Assembly: GCF_018130955.1 (NCBI RefSeq)
Contig: NZ_JAFCJM010000041.1
Coordinates: forward strand, 1-59,367
Length of the DNA stretch: 59,367 nt
From: Bradyrhizobium liaoningense
GTDB lineage: Bacteria; Pseudomonadota; Alphaproteobacteria; Rhizobiales; Xanthobacteraceae
Direction: 5' to 3'
Made by a program: the position numbers and the translations under genes. The notes beneath the pieces are model-generated. The model saw only the letters and a program-made list of their open reading frames with translations, did not search any database and was not told where the DNA came from. Of the stretch, positions 36,291-43,956 are shown piece after piece (position 1 is the stretch's first letter; each line of letters opens with the position of its first letter).

Positions 36291-36459
36291 TGAATGCCAA
36301 CGTCCTGCCAACGTCTTCCCCGGGGCGAGCGCCAGTTTGATGCCCTACTTTAGGTGCTGCAATTTCGATCCGCAATCTGGGTCCGGGAGGCGCCTCGTCC
36401 CGCTATCCAAGCCGCGCGCCGCGCTGCTATAACGGCGGCATCCAGTTGAGGGGTGTTTG

Positions 36460-36885
36460 ATGAAACGCTATCTGGTTTTTGCGCTGGTGGGTCCGTTCGT
36501 CGGCGGGTTTCTGCTGCTGCTGACGACCACTTATCAGTCCGGCTACTGGACCCAGACCAGTTGGGGCGAGGTCGGCAAGCTGTTCGTGGTGTTCTTCAAG
36601 ACCCTGCAATACAGCTATTTGTTCGGCTTCCTGCCGTCGCTGATGATCGGCGCGGTGGATGACATCATCCTGCACATCAAGCGGATCGGGCCGGTGCTGC
36701 GCATCCTGCTGGTCGGAATCGTTGCCTTCTTCCTCGCCGCCTTCACCTATGGCTCGCGCGGAGCGGAGAGCGGTGCGGTGCAGTTCATCCTCTACGGTCT
36801 GGTCGGCTTTGTGCCGGCCGTGATCTCGTCCTGGCTGGTGCACAAATATATCGACGAGCCGCAGCCGGCGGCGGCATCGGCGTGA
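36460..36885 (+). CDS. Small multi-pass membrane protein (DUF5413-like)
   Basis: 141 aa with four hydrophobic helices: FALVGPFVGGFLLLLT, YSYLFGFLPSLMIGAVDDI, ILLVGIVAFFLAAFTYG and FILYGLVGFVPAVISSWLVH. ATG 36460 lies behind GAGGGGTG; a TTG one codon earlier is ignored. Probably conserved in Bradyrhizobiaceae; no function recognised. The DUF4112 gene follows after 53 bases on the same strand. Confidence 0.72.
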   Translation: MKRYLVFALVGPFVGGFLLLLTTTYQSGYWTQTSWGEVGKLFVVFFKTLQYSYLFGFLPSLMIGAVDDIILHIKRIGPVLRILLVGIVAFFLAAFTYGSRGAESGAVQFILYGLVGFVPAVISSWLVHKYIDEPQPAAASA

Positions 36886-36938
36886 GCGGCGATTCCGCCG
36901 CAGCAACCTCGGCCGCGCCCGTGCGTTGACCGGGGACC

Positions 36939-37478
36939 ATGACCATGCCCGATGACGAGATTTCAGTGCGCGGCCGGCCCCGTTCGGGGAACACTTCGCG
37001 CGCGACCTTCAGCGGCCGCGAGGCGCGCGGGCCGATCATCGATCAGGAAGGGCACGAGATTGCGCCGGAGACGCTGGAGCAGGGGTTTCGCGAGTTCGGC
37101 TTCGAGTTTGGCAAAGCCAACCCCTTCGGCAATCTGACGCGGGAGCAGCGGCTGGCGCGGCTCGAGGCGCTCGCAAAGCTGCTCGACATCGCCTTCGTGC
37201 TGCCCGGCACCAATATCCGCTACGGCATCGACGGCCTGATCGGCCTGATCCCGGTCGTGGGCGACATCATCACGACCGCGATCTCGCTGTGGCTGGTGCG
37301 TGAGGCGCGTGCGCTGGGTGCGCCCTGGTATCTCACGGCGCGGATGCTCGGCAATGTCGCGGTCGACGGCGTGGTCGGCATGGTGCCGTTCGCCGGCGAC
37401 GCTTTTGACGTCATGTTCCGCGCCAACATGCGCAACGTCCGCCTGCTGCGCCGCTGGCTGGACAAGCAAGGACGTTAG
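36939..37478 (+). CDS. DUF4112-domain membrane protein
   Basis: 179 aa. A hydrophilic N-terminus (1-65) precedes the DUF4112 core: LEALAKLLDIAFVLPGTNIRYGIDGLIGLIPVVGD, IISLWLVREARALG and GVVGMVPFAGDAFDVMFRANMRN. The core has two amphipathic or membrane-associated helices with the repeated G-D/P-V-G-D motif. Function of the family is unknown. It follows the small membrane gene closely and is followed by a dispersed palindrome right after its stop. Confidence 0.85.
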   Translation: MTMPDDEISVRGRPRSGNTSRATFSGREARGPIIDQEGHEIAPETLEQGFREFGFEFGKANPFGNLTREQRLARLEALAKLLDIAFVLPGTNIRYGIDGLIGLIPVVGDIITTAISLWLVREARALGAPWYLTARMLGNVAVDGVVGMVPFAGDAFDVMFRANMRNVRLLRRWLDKQGR

Positions 37479-37547
37479 AGCATGATCCGGACCCGGAGGG
37501 CCGCGTTAGCGCAAAGTGTGCAGCGGTTTTCCGAGAAGATCATGCTC
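37479..37547. repeat. Dispersed palindrome, GCATGATC family (copy 3)
   Basis: GAGCATGATCCGG at the left and AGATCATGCTC at the right enclose a GCGCAAAGTGTGCAGCGGTTTTCC block. The element starts at the last base of the DUF4112 stop region. Confidence 0.85.
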
Positions 37548-37562
37548 CAACCTCAGAACGCG

Positions 37563-37594
37563 AAAAGCGCGATAGCCGGTTGGCTACCGCGCTT
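37563..37594 (-). terminator. Rho-independent terminator of the 37.6-kb gene
   Basis: On the minus strand, AAGCGCGGTAGCC pairs with GGCTATCGCGCTT (one mismatch) and is followed by TT(TT). It lies 26 bases after the stop of the minus-strand gene. Confidence 0.75.
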
Positions 37595-37619
37595 CCCACG
37601 CATCGCAGGATAAAAGGGC

Positions 37620-37913
37620 TTACGCCGCGTCGGCGTCGGTGTTCGCAGCCGGCTCCGGCTTGCGGCGACGGGGCAGCGGGAAGGCTTCGCTCTCATAGAG
37701 CGAGCGGATGCCGTTCTGGTCGAAGCGCGCTTCCTCGACCTGGAGATAGGCGCCGTTCAGCGAGTCCGTCGGCAACTGCTCCATCGCGAACTGCACGGCT
37801 TCGGCCGCGGTGCCGAAACGCCGATAGGTGAAGCCGGCACGCTTCTTCTTGCGGATGGCAGCGGGGAAGAGTTCGGCGGAGGTGTTGAAGTTGAACGGAC
37901 GCAGTGGACGCAT
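37620..37913 (-). CDS. Small conserved-looking hypothetical protein
   Basis: 97 aa from ATG 37913. MRPLRPFNFNTSAELFPA is followed by TYRRFGTAAEAVQFAMEQLP and GAYLQVEEARFDQNGIRSLYES, then a basic Pro-rich tail. It resembles small conserved proteins of Bradyrhizobiaceae that carry a compact alpha/beta unit. No function can be given. It has its own terminator and is convergent with the DUF4112 gene. Confidence 0.7.
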   Translation of the reverse strand: MRPLRPFNFNTSAELFPAAIRKKKRAGFTYRRFGTAAEAVQFAMEQLPTDSLNGAYLQVEEARFDQNGIRSLYESEAFPLPRRRKPEPAANTDADAA

Positions 37914-38118
37914 GGTCAAAGACCTCGTGATCTTTCTTTGGCTTCAGGCGCGGTGGGGGTGGAGGGCGCAGGCCGCGACTTGGCGGCACGCCGTCATTTT
38001 CGACCCCTAATATAGGCCGTTTTGACAGAAATGCGACCCCTGCAAACGGAGATGATGAATCTGCGCATGGCAGCTCCGCTGTGGGTATAACTATAGATAA
38101 ATCAATAACTTATTAGGC

Positions 38119-38283
38119 TCAGAGCTTGCCCAGAAGCAGCAGTACCAGTAGTACCACGAGAATAACGCCGCCGATCCCCATTCCGGAATGGCCCATGCCA
38201 TAGCCATAGCCCCCGAAGCGGCCGGACATGCCGCCCAGGAGGTAGATGATCACCAGGATGATCAGGATGGTTCCAAGCGTCAT
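38119..38283 (-). CDS. DUF3309-like tiny membrane protein
   Basis: 54 aa. The N-terminal helix TLGTILIILVIIYLLGGMSG is followed by a Gly/Tyr-rich loop (FGGYGYGMGHSGMG) and a second helix, GVILVVLLVLLLLGKL. This is the DUF3309 layout. AGGGAGG precedes ATG 38283, so the longer frame to 38496 is not used. Two-helix inner-membrane peptide of unknown role. Confidence 0.82.
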   Translation of the reverse strand: MTLGTILIILVIIYLLGGMSGRFGGYGYGMGHSGMGIGGVILVVLLVLLLLGKL

Positions 38284-38387
38284 GGCATCCTCCCTGACGG
38301 CCGCCGAAATGCGCCTATCGGCCGCACCGTCAGGAGAGAAAAGCACATCTCGGCATCGGGTTCCACGTCGGAACCTCCCTGCCGGCG

Positions 38388-38801
38388 CTATTTCGGCTCC
38401 AGCTTCAGCGCGGCCGAATTGATGCAGTAGCGCAAGCCGGTCGGTCCGGGACCGTCGGGAAAGACATGGCCGAGATGGCCGCTGCATTTCGAGCACAGCA
38501 CCTCGGTGCGGATCATGCCGTGGCTCACATCCCTTTCCTCGTCGATATGGCTCTCGACGGCCGGCTGCGTGAAGCTCGGCCAGCCGCAGCCGGAATCGAA
38601 CTTGGCATCGGATTCGAACAGCACGTTGCCACAGCCCGCGCAGACATAGGTGCCGGCGCGATGGTCGTGCTCATATTCGCCGGAGAAGGGACGTTCGGTC
38701 GCCTTTTCGCGCAGAACGGCATACTGCATCGGCGACAATTCGCGCCGCCACTGCTCCTCGCTCTTGATCACCTTGTCGGAAGTCGTCTTGGTGTCGGACA
38801 T
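38388..38801 (-). CDS. msrB: Peptide methionine-(R)-S-oxide reductase MsrB
   Basis: 137-aa enzyme reducing the R epimer of methionine sulfoxide. Zinc ligands C54-x2-C57 (CAGCG) and C103-x2-C106 (CSKCSGHLGHVF) are present. The catalytic Cys126 lies in RYCINSAAL, and FDSGCGWPSF is conserved. No signal peptide, so cytosolic. ATG 38801 is preferred (an upstream start at 38816 adds five residues). It is upstream of DUF3309 and downstream of msrA on the same strand, but a terminator and a palindrome separate it from msrA. Confidence 0.95.
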   Translation of the reverse strand: MSDTKTTSDKVIKSEEQWRRELSPMQYAVLREKATERPFSGEYEHDHRAGTYVCAGCGNVLFESDAKFDSGCGWPSFTQPAVESHIDEERDVSHGMIRTEVLCSKCSGHLGHVFPDGPGPTGLRYCINSAALKLEPK

Positions 38802-38818
38802 GGATCTCCCGTTCAAAA

Positions 38819-38864
38819 AGCATGATCCGGAAAAGTGTGTAGCGGTTTTCCGAAAGGATCATGC
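38819..38864. repeat. Dispersed palindrome, GCATGATC family (copy 4)
   Basis: GCATGATCCGGAAAAGTGTG faces GCGGTTTTCCGAAAGGATCATGC. This is the cleanest copy of the family in the window, located between msrB and the msrA terminator. Confidence 0.88.
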
Positions 38865-38875
38865 GCAAAAGATAA

Positions 38876-38901
38876 ACTAAAGCGCGATCTCTCGCGCTTT
38901 A
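38876..38901 (-). terminator. Rho-independent terminator overlapping the msrA stop
   Basis: On the minus strand AAAGCGCGA and TCGCGCTTT form a 9-bp stem around GAGA, followed by AGTTTATCTTTT. The stem begins inside the msrA stop codon. Confidence 0.8.
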
Positions 38902-39606
38902 GTTGGTGGCCTTGCCGGCACCCACCAGCGTCGGCTTCTCGAGATAGTTATCCGCGAACAGCTTTTTCAGGTTCTCGACCTTCGGAATGTCGTTGTAGGC
39001 GATGTAGGGCTGGTTCGGGTGCAGGGTCAGATAGTCCTGGTGATAGGCCTCGGCCGGATAGAACGCCTCCAGCGCGCCGATCTTGGTCACGATCGGCTTC
39101 CTGAACACTTTTGCGCCGTTGAGCTGCGCGATATAGGCGTCGGCGACCTTCTTCTGCTCGTCGGAGGTCGTGAAGATCGCCGAGCGATATTGCGTGCCGA
39201 CGTCCGGGCCCTGGCGGTCGAGCTGGGTCGGATCGTGCACGACCGAGAAGAAGATCTGCAGAATCTTGCCGTAGGAGATCTTCTTCGGATCGTATTTGAT
39301 CTCGACCGCTTCGGCATGTCCGGTTCGGCCGCTCGAGACCGTGTTGTAGTCGGCGGTCGCCTTGGTGCCGCCGGCATAGCCGGAGACCGCGTTGACGACG
39401 CCGGCGGTGTGCTGGAACACGCCCTGGACGCCCCAGAAGCAGCCGCCCGCGAGCACCGCGGTCTGGATGCCGCTCGCGCTCGCTGCATCCACGGCCGGGA
39501 CGGGGATGACGACGGCCTCTTCCGCCGCCTGGGAGGGCGTCACGGCGGCGAGCGCCAGTGCGGCGGCGGCGAGCAGGGACGGGACATGGAAGGGGGTTTT
39601 GCGCAT
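38899..39606 (-). CDS. msrA: Exported peptide methionine-(S)-S-oxide reductase MsrA
   Basis: 235 aa. Signal peptide 1-27 (TPSQA-AE), so the enzyme probably works in the periplasm. The catalytic motif is AGGCFWGVQGVF with Cys56; GYAGGTKATADYNTVSSGRTGHAEAV is split by typical substrate-binding residues. DPTQLDRQGPDVGTQYRSAIF and AYHQDYL are also diagnostic. It reduces S-methionine sulfoxide in oxidised exported proteins. It lies upstream of cytosolic MsrB but ends in its own terminator. Confidence 0.94.
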   Translation of the reverse strand: MRKTPFHVPSLLAAAALALAAVTPSQAAEEAVVIPVPAVDAASASGIQTAVLAGGCFWGVQGVFQHTAGVVNAVSGYAGGTKATADYNTVSSGRTGHAEAVEIKYDPKKISYGKILQIFFSVVHDPTQLDRQGPDVGTQYRSAIFTTSDEQKKVADAYIAQLNGAKVFRKPIVTKIGALEAFYPAEAYHQDYLTLHPNQPYIAYNDIPKVENLKKLFADNYLEKPTLVGAGKATN

Positions 39607-39856
39607 GGCGGGTCCTCTTTCGAAATCGGTGACAGTTTAGGGCTGGGCGGACCGGGCGAACAGCCCGGACGGCGGCGTTCCGTTGCCTGAGATACGGGGA
39701 CGCGGGGCGATTGTTACGCCGGGGCGGACACGAAGCCGTGAGGAACCGGCGTTCGCTTGCCGCCCTCTTGGCGGCATCGGGCAAATCGGGCCTTAATGAA
39801 CCCCATTGTTGGATCGCCGACTTAAGTCGAGTGGCGGTGGAGCTTGATTGCCGAAC

Positions 39857-41548
39857 ATGTTGCGCGTCGTTTCCCTGAGCCTCTTCATCCTGTTGTCATA
39901 TGTGCCGTTCGCGTCCGCCGAGCCCCAGCTCGGCGACGATCTCACGACATGCCGGGACCGGCAGTTAGACCTGCAGGTCCGTGCCCAGGCCTGCGAGACT
40001 CTGCTCAACACCGATCGCGTCACCGGCAAGGACAAGGCCGTGGCGCTCACCGTGCGCGGCAATACGTTTATCAACAAGCGCGACCTCGATCGCGCGATCG
40101 AGGTCCTGTCCGAGGCCGTCGACCTCGATCCCGACAATGTCATCACGCTCAACCTGCGCGGCCTCGCCCATGAGCGCAAGGGTCAGGACGACCTCGCGAT
40201 GGCCGACTACAACCTCGCGCTCCAGAAGCGCCCGACCTACGGCGTTCCCTACAACAACCGCGGCATCATCCAGGTGCGCAGGGGCGCGTTGCAAAGCGCG
40301 CTCGACGATTTCAACCTGTCGATCAAATACGCACCCAGGTTTCTGCTTGGCTACACCAATCGCGCCCGCGTGCGCACGCTGTTGAAGGATTATGACGGCG
40401 CGCTCGCGGATTTTGCCGAGGCCGAGAAGATCGAACCGAACGCGCAGCAGATCACCGCCAACCGCTGCACCACCTACGCCCTGATGGGCAAGTTCGACCT
40501 GGCGCTGGCCGACTGCAATGGCCTGATCCAGAAGATGCCGAAATGGCAGTACGCGCTGAGCAACCGCGGTGACGTCTACCTGCTCAAGGGAGATGTCGAG
40601 GCCGCGCTCAGGGATTACAACGCCGTCCTCCAGCTCAACCCGAACAATGTGCGGGCCTATGCCGGCCGCGGCCAGGTTTACGAGCGCAAGCGCGATCTTG
40701 CCCAGGCGCGTGCCGACTACCGTTCTGCCGCCTATGCGCTGACGCCGTTCGACGACTACGACGTCGCCCGCGCGCGTGCCAAGGCGCAGGAGCGGCTCGC
40801 CGCGCTCGCCCCGCAGGGGCCGGGGGCCTCATCAACCACGCGTCGCGTCGCGCTCGTGATCGGCAACGGCGCCTATCGCAACGTGCATCCGCTCGACAAT
40901 CCGCCGCGCGACGCCAAGCTGATCGCCGGCGTCCTGCGCGACGTCGGCTTTCAGACCGTGGTAGCGACGACCGACCTCACGCGCGACAAGTTCTTCGAGA
41001 CGCTCCAGACATTTGCGAAGGAAGCGGAAAAGGCGGATTGGGCGGTGGTGTATTACGCCGGCCATGGTTTCGAGATCGGCGGCGTGAATTATCTCGTTCC
41101 GATCGACGCAAAGCTCGCCGCTGACAAGGATGCCGAGAGCCAGGCGGTCGCGCTGGAGCAGGTCATCGCCGCGGTGGGTGCTGCGCGAAAACTGCGGCTC
41201 GTGATCCTGGATGCGTGCCGGGACAATCCGTTCGCGCCGACCATGCAGCGCACGCTGTCGCTGAAGCTGGTCGACAAGGGCTTTTCCAACATCGAGCCCG
41301 GCGCCGGCTTCATGGTGGTCTACGCGGCCAAGCACGGCGAGACCGCGCTGGACGGCGACGGCGGCGCCGACAACAGCCCGTTCGCCGTTGCATTCGCGCG
41401 CGAGATGAAAGAGCCTCGCGTCGAGGTCCGCAAACTGTTCGACATCATCAGAGACGACGTCTGGGCCGCGACCAAGCATGGCCAGCAGCCCTTCACCTAC
41501 GGCTCGCCGCCGGGGCGGGAGGATTTTTACTTCGTGGCGGGGAAGTGA
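39857..41548 (+). CDS. Exported TPR protein with C-terminal caspase (peptidase C14) domain
   Basis: 563 aa from ATG 39857 (a TTG at 39848 is possible). Signal peptide about 1-19. About six tetratricopeptide repeats lie at 55-300 (for example NVITLNLRGLAHERKGQDDLAMADYNLAL; ALSNRGDVYLLKGDVEAALRDYNAVLQLNPNN). A caspase-like domain follows (about 320-545) starting RVALVIGNGAYRN. The catalytic dyad is complete: His403 in VVYYAGHGFE and Cys454 in LVILDACRDNPF. Such metacaspase-like proteins cleave after basic or acidic residues; targets here are unknown. The TPR part is likely to recruit substrate. Confidence 0.88.
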   Translation: MLRVVSLSLFILLSYVPFASAEPQLGDDLTTCRDRQLDLQVRAQACETLLNTDRVTGKDKAVALTVRGNTFINKRDLDRAIEVLSEAVDLDPDNVITLNLRGLAHERKGQDDLAMADYNLALQKRPTYGVPYNNRGIIQVRRGALQSALDDFNLSIKYAPRFLLGYTNRARVRTLLKDYDGALADFAEAEKIEPNAQQITANRCTTYALMGKFDLALADCNGLIQKMPKWQYALSNRGDVYLLKGDVEAALRDYNAVLQLNPNNVRAYAGRGQVYERKRDLAQARADYRSAAYALTPFDDYDVARARAKAQERLAALAPQGPGASSTTRRVALVIGNGAYRNVHPLDNPPRDAKLIAGVLRDVGFQTVVATTDLTRDKFFETLQTFAKEAEKADWAVVYYAGHGFEIGGVNYLVPIDAKLAADKDAESQAVALEQVIAAVGAARKLRLVILDACRDNPFAPTMQRTLSLKLVDKGFSNIEPGAGFMVVYAAKHGETALDGDGGADNSPFAVAFAREMKEPRVEVRKLFDIIRDDVWAATKHGQQPFTYGSPPGREDFYFVAGK

Positions 41549-41583
41549 CGGATTGGGCGCGACGGCGGCACCACATTCTCGGT

Positions 41584-41628
41584 GTCGTCCCGGCCTAGTG
41601 CGCAATTGCGCAGCTAGGCCGGGACGAC
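41584..41628. repeat. Palindrome between convergent genes
   Basis: GTCGTCCCGGCCTAG and CTAGGCCGGGACGAC form a perfect 15-bp stem with an inner TGCGCAATTGCGCA palindrome. It may act as a bidirectional terminator between the caspase and helicase genes. Confidence 0.85.
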
Positions 41629-41630
41629 GA

Positions 41631-42746
41631 CTAAACCACCACGCTCAACCGCTTCGCTGCGCGCGTGATGCCCGTGTACAGCCACCGCGCGCGACTATCC
41701 TGAAACGCAAAGCTCTCGTCGAACAGCACCACGTCGTCCCATTGCGAGCCCTGCGACTTGTGCACGGTCAGCACGTAGCCGTAGTCGAACTCGTCATAGG
41801 GCTTGCGCTGCTCCCACGCGATCTGCTCGATGCCGCCCTCAAAGCAGTCGGCGCGCACCGACACCTTGGTGACCTTGTGGCCGAATTCCTCGTCCGGTGA
41901 GAGCCGCATGCTGAGGATGCGCGATTTCGATCGCGAGGTGTTGCGCGACTTCACCCGCCACAGGCCGCCGTTGAACAGGCCCTTCTTGCGGTTGTTGCGC
42001 AGGCAGACCAGCTTGTCGCCGGCGACCGGAAACTGGTCCTCGATGTTCTGGCGCTGGCGCACCCGCATGTTGTAGGCGCGTCGCGTGTTGTTGCGGCCGA
42101 CCAGCACCTGGTCGGCGCTCATGACTCTGTCAGGGTCGAGCTCCTTGCGCGAGACCACCTCGCTCTCGCCGTAGCGGCCGATCTCGAGCTCGCGCCCCTC
42201 GCGGATGTCCATCGACATCCGCACGATCGGATCGTCCTGCGCCTGGCGGTGCACCTCGGTCAGCATCGCGTCGGGTGAGGTGTTGGTGAAGAAGCCGCCG
42301 CCCTGGATCGGCGGCAACTGCGCGGGGTCGCCCAGCACCAGCAGCGGACAGTCGAACGACATCAGGTCGCGGCCCAATTCCGCGTCGACCATCGAGCATT
42401 CGTCGATCACGATCAGCTTGGCCTTGGAGGCCGGCGCATCGTCCCACAGCTCGAAGCTCGGCTGCTCCTCGCCGGATTCGCGGGCGCGGTAGATCAGCGA
42501 GTGGATGGTGGAGGCGTTGTCGCAACCCTTGTTGCGCATGACCAGCGCGGCCTTGCCGGTGAAGGCCGCGAACTTCACCTCGCCGTCGACGCCGTCGGCG
42601 ATGTGCCGCGCCAGCGTGGTCTTGCCGGTTCCGGCAAAGCCGAACAGGCGGAAGATCGGCGGCGTGCCGCCTCGGCCGGGCCTGGCTCTGAGCCAGTCGG
42701 CAACGGCCTTCAGTGCGGCATCCTGATGCGGGGTGAACGTCGGCAT
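41631..42746 (-). CDS. RecD-like ATP-dependent DNA helicase (superfamily 1)
   Basis: 371 aa. Walker A GFAGTGKTTLA (about 36-46), Walker B LIVIDECSMVD (Asp115-Glu116), QLPPIQGGGFF (motif III) and the C-terminal UvrD_C_2 block YVLTVHKSQGSQWDDVVLFDE are present. The last part, RARWLYTGITRAAKRLSVV, is helicase motif VI. It is shorter than RecD and lacks RecBC partners nearby. It resembles stand-alone RecD2-like/Pif1-like ATPases (AAA_30). ATG 42746 starts MPTFTPHQDAAL; the frame upstream to 43013 belongs to napC in another frame. Confidence 0.88.
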   Translation of the reverse strand: MPTFTPHQDAALKAVADWLRARPGRGGTPPIFRLFGFAGTGKTTLARHIADGVDGEVKFAAFTGKAALVMRNKGCDNASTIHSLIYRARESGEEQPSFELWDDAPASKAKLIVIDECSMVDAELGRDLMSFDCPLLVLGDPAQLPPIQGGGFFTNTSPDAMLTEVHRQAQDDPIVRMSMDIREGRELEIGRYGESEVVSRKELDPDRVMSADQVLVGRNNTRRAYNMRVRQRQNIEDQFPVAGDKLVCLRNNRKKGLFNGGLWRVKSRNTSRSKSRILSMRLSPDEEFGHKVTKVSVRADCFEGGIEQIAWEQRKPYDEFDYGYVLTVHKSQGSQWDDVVLFDESFAFQDSRARWLYTGITRAAKRLSVVV

Positions 42747-42809
42747 TTTTGTCTTGAGGGAGGGCAAAATCGCGTGACGCGATTCGCCATCCCCCAAAAC
42801 TAACCATTC

Positions 42810-42831
42810 CGCCCGCTTGTTCAAGCGGGCG
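42810..42831 (-). terminator. Probable terminator after napC
   Basis: A perfect CGCCCGCTT/AAGCGGGCG stem with GAAC loop lies 14 bases beyond the napC stop. On the minus strand it is followed by GAATGGTTAGTTTT, a loose T-rich stretch. Confidence 0.55.
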
Positions 42832-42844
42832 AGCCCACGGCCTT

Positions 42845-43486
42845 CTATTGCCAGCCGGGAACGCCGCGCATGTCGGGCAGGTGGTGGGCAATGCCCTTGT
42901 GGCAGTCGATGCAGGTCTTTTCGCCGGTGAACAGGAAGCGCTGGTGCGCCACCGAGGCGCGCGGCGACTGCTTCGTGATGTCCATGGAATCGGCGCTGTG
43001 ACAGTTGCGGCATTCCAGCGAATCATTGGCCTTGAAGCGGGCCCATTCGTGGGCCGCCAGCTCGAGCCGGTGATCCAGGAACTTCTCGCGGGTGTCGATC
43101 GTGCCGAAGATCTTGCCCCAGACCTCCTTGGAGGCCTGCATCTTGCGCGCGATCTTGTCGGTCCAGTTGTGCGGGACGTGGCAGTCCGGGCAGGTCGCGC
43201 GCACGCCGGAGCGGTTGGTGAAGTGGATGGTCGACTTCAGCTCCGCATAGACGTTGTCCTTCATCTCGTGACAGCCGGTGCAGAACTTTTCGGTGTTGGT
43301 CAATTCCAGCGCGGTGTTGAAGCCGCCCCAGAAGATGACGCCGGCCACGAAGCCCGCGAGCACCAGCGTGCCGAGCGCGAAGACCGAGCTCGGCCGCCGC
43401 AGCACGCCCCAGAGTTCGAGAGCAAAATCCCAGCTTCGCGCGAGAAAGCCGCGCTTGGCTTTCGGTTCTTCGGCGGTCGCAGTCAT
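42845..43486 (-). CDS. napC: Tetraheme cytochrome c NapC
   Basis: 213-aa membrane-anchored quinol dehydrogenase that passes electrons from the quinol pool to NapAB. One N-terminal anchor helix (about 35-55, SVFALGTLVLAGFVAGVIFWGG). Four heme c motifs: C69TGCH, C99PDCH, C159RNCH and C192IDCH. Its start overlaps the napB stop by four bases (ATGA), indicating coupled translation. Last gene of napEDABC. A start at 43582 is not used because it would run through napB. Confidence 0.96.
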   Translation of the reverse strand: MTATAEEPKAKRGFLARSWDFALELWGVLRRPSSVFALGTLVLAGFVAGVIFWGGFNTALELTNTEKFCTGCHEMKDNVYAELKSTIHFTNRSGVRATCPDCHVPHNWTDKIARKMQASKEVWGKIFGTIDTREKFLDHRLELAAHEWARFKANDSLECRNCHSADSMDITKQSPRASVAHQRFLFTGEKTCIDCHKGIAHHLPDMRGVPGWQ

Positions 43487-43953
43487 CGCCGGCCACCGGG
43501 GCTTGCACGCGACAGCAGCGTGTCGATGTCCGTGAAGTCGTTGCTGACAGGTGGTGTGGCGGTGTTCTGCGGCACGTGGCACTCCGTGCAGAAGAAGCGC
43601 CGCGGCGAGATCGAGGCCAGGAACTGGCCGTCACGATCCATGAAGTGGGTGATCGAGACCATCGGCGCCTGCGACTCCGCGGTGCGCGCGCGCGCGTGGC
43701 AGGACAGGCACTTGTTGCCGTTCAGATCGACCTGGTAGCCGTCGATCGAGTGCGGGATCACCGGCGGCTGCTCCGGATAGTTGCGCGCCTCCCTCTCCGA
43801 CGTGTTGCGGTTCGGCAGCATCGGCGGCGCGGGGCCTTCGTCGTTGAGCGGGGCCGGGCCGCGCAGGCCGGAATTGAGTGTCTGCGCGGTCAGGGTGCCT
43901 GCGCCCGCGGCCATCGCGAGCGCCAGCACGGCAATACCAAATCGTTTCATCAT
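43483..43953 (-). CDS. napB: Periplasmic nitrate reductase diheme subunit NapB
   Basis: 156-aa exported cytochrome c. Signal peptide about 1-24. Two heme motifs: C82LSCH and C122TECH, with the typical block RNYPEQPPVIPHSIDGYQV before the first and SPRRFFC at the second. It takes electrons from NapC and gives them to NapA. ATG at 43953 or 43950. It begins three bases after the napA stop. Confidence 0.96.
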   Translation of the reverse strand: MMKRFGIAVLALAMAAGAGTLTAQTLNSGLRGPAPLNDEGPAPPMLPNRNTSEREARNYPEQPPVIPHSIDGYQVDLNGNKCLSCHARARTAESQAPMVSITHFMDRDGQFLASISPRRFFCTECHVPQNTATPPVSNDFTDIDTLLSRASPGGRR

Positions 43954-43956
43954 GGC

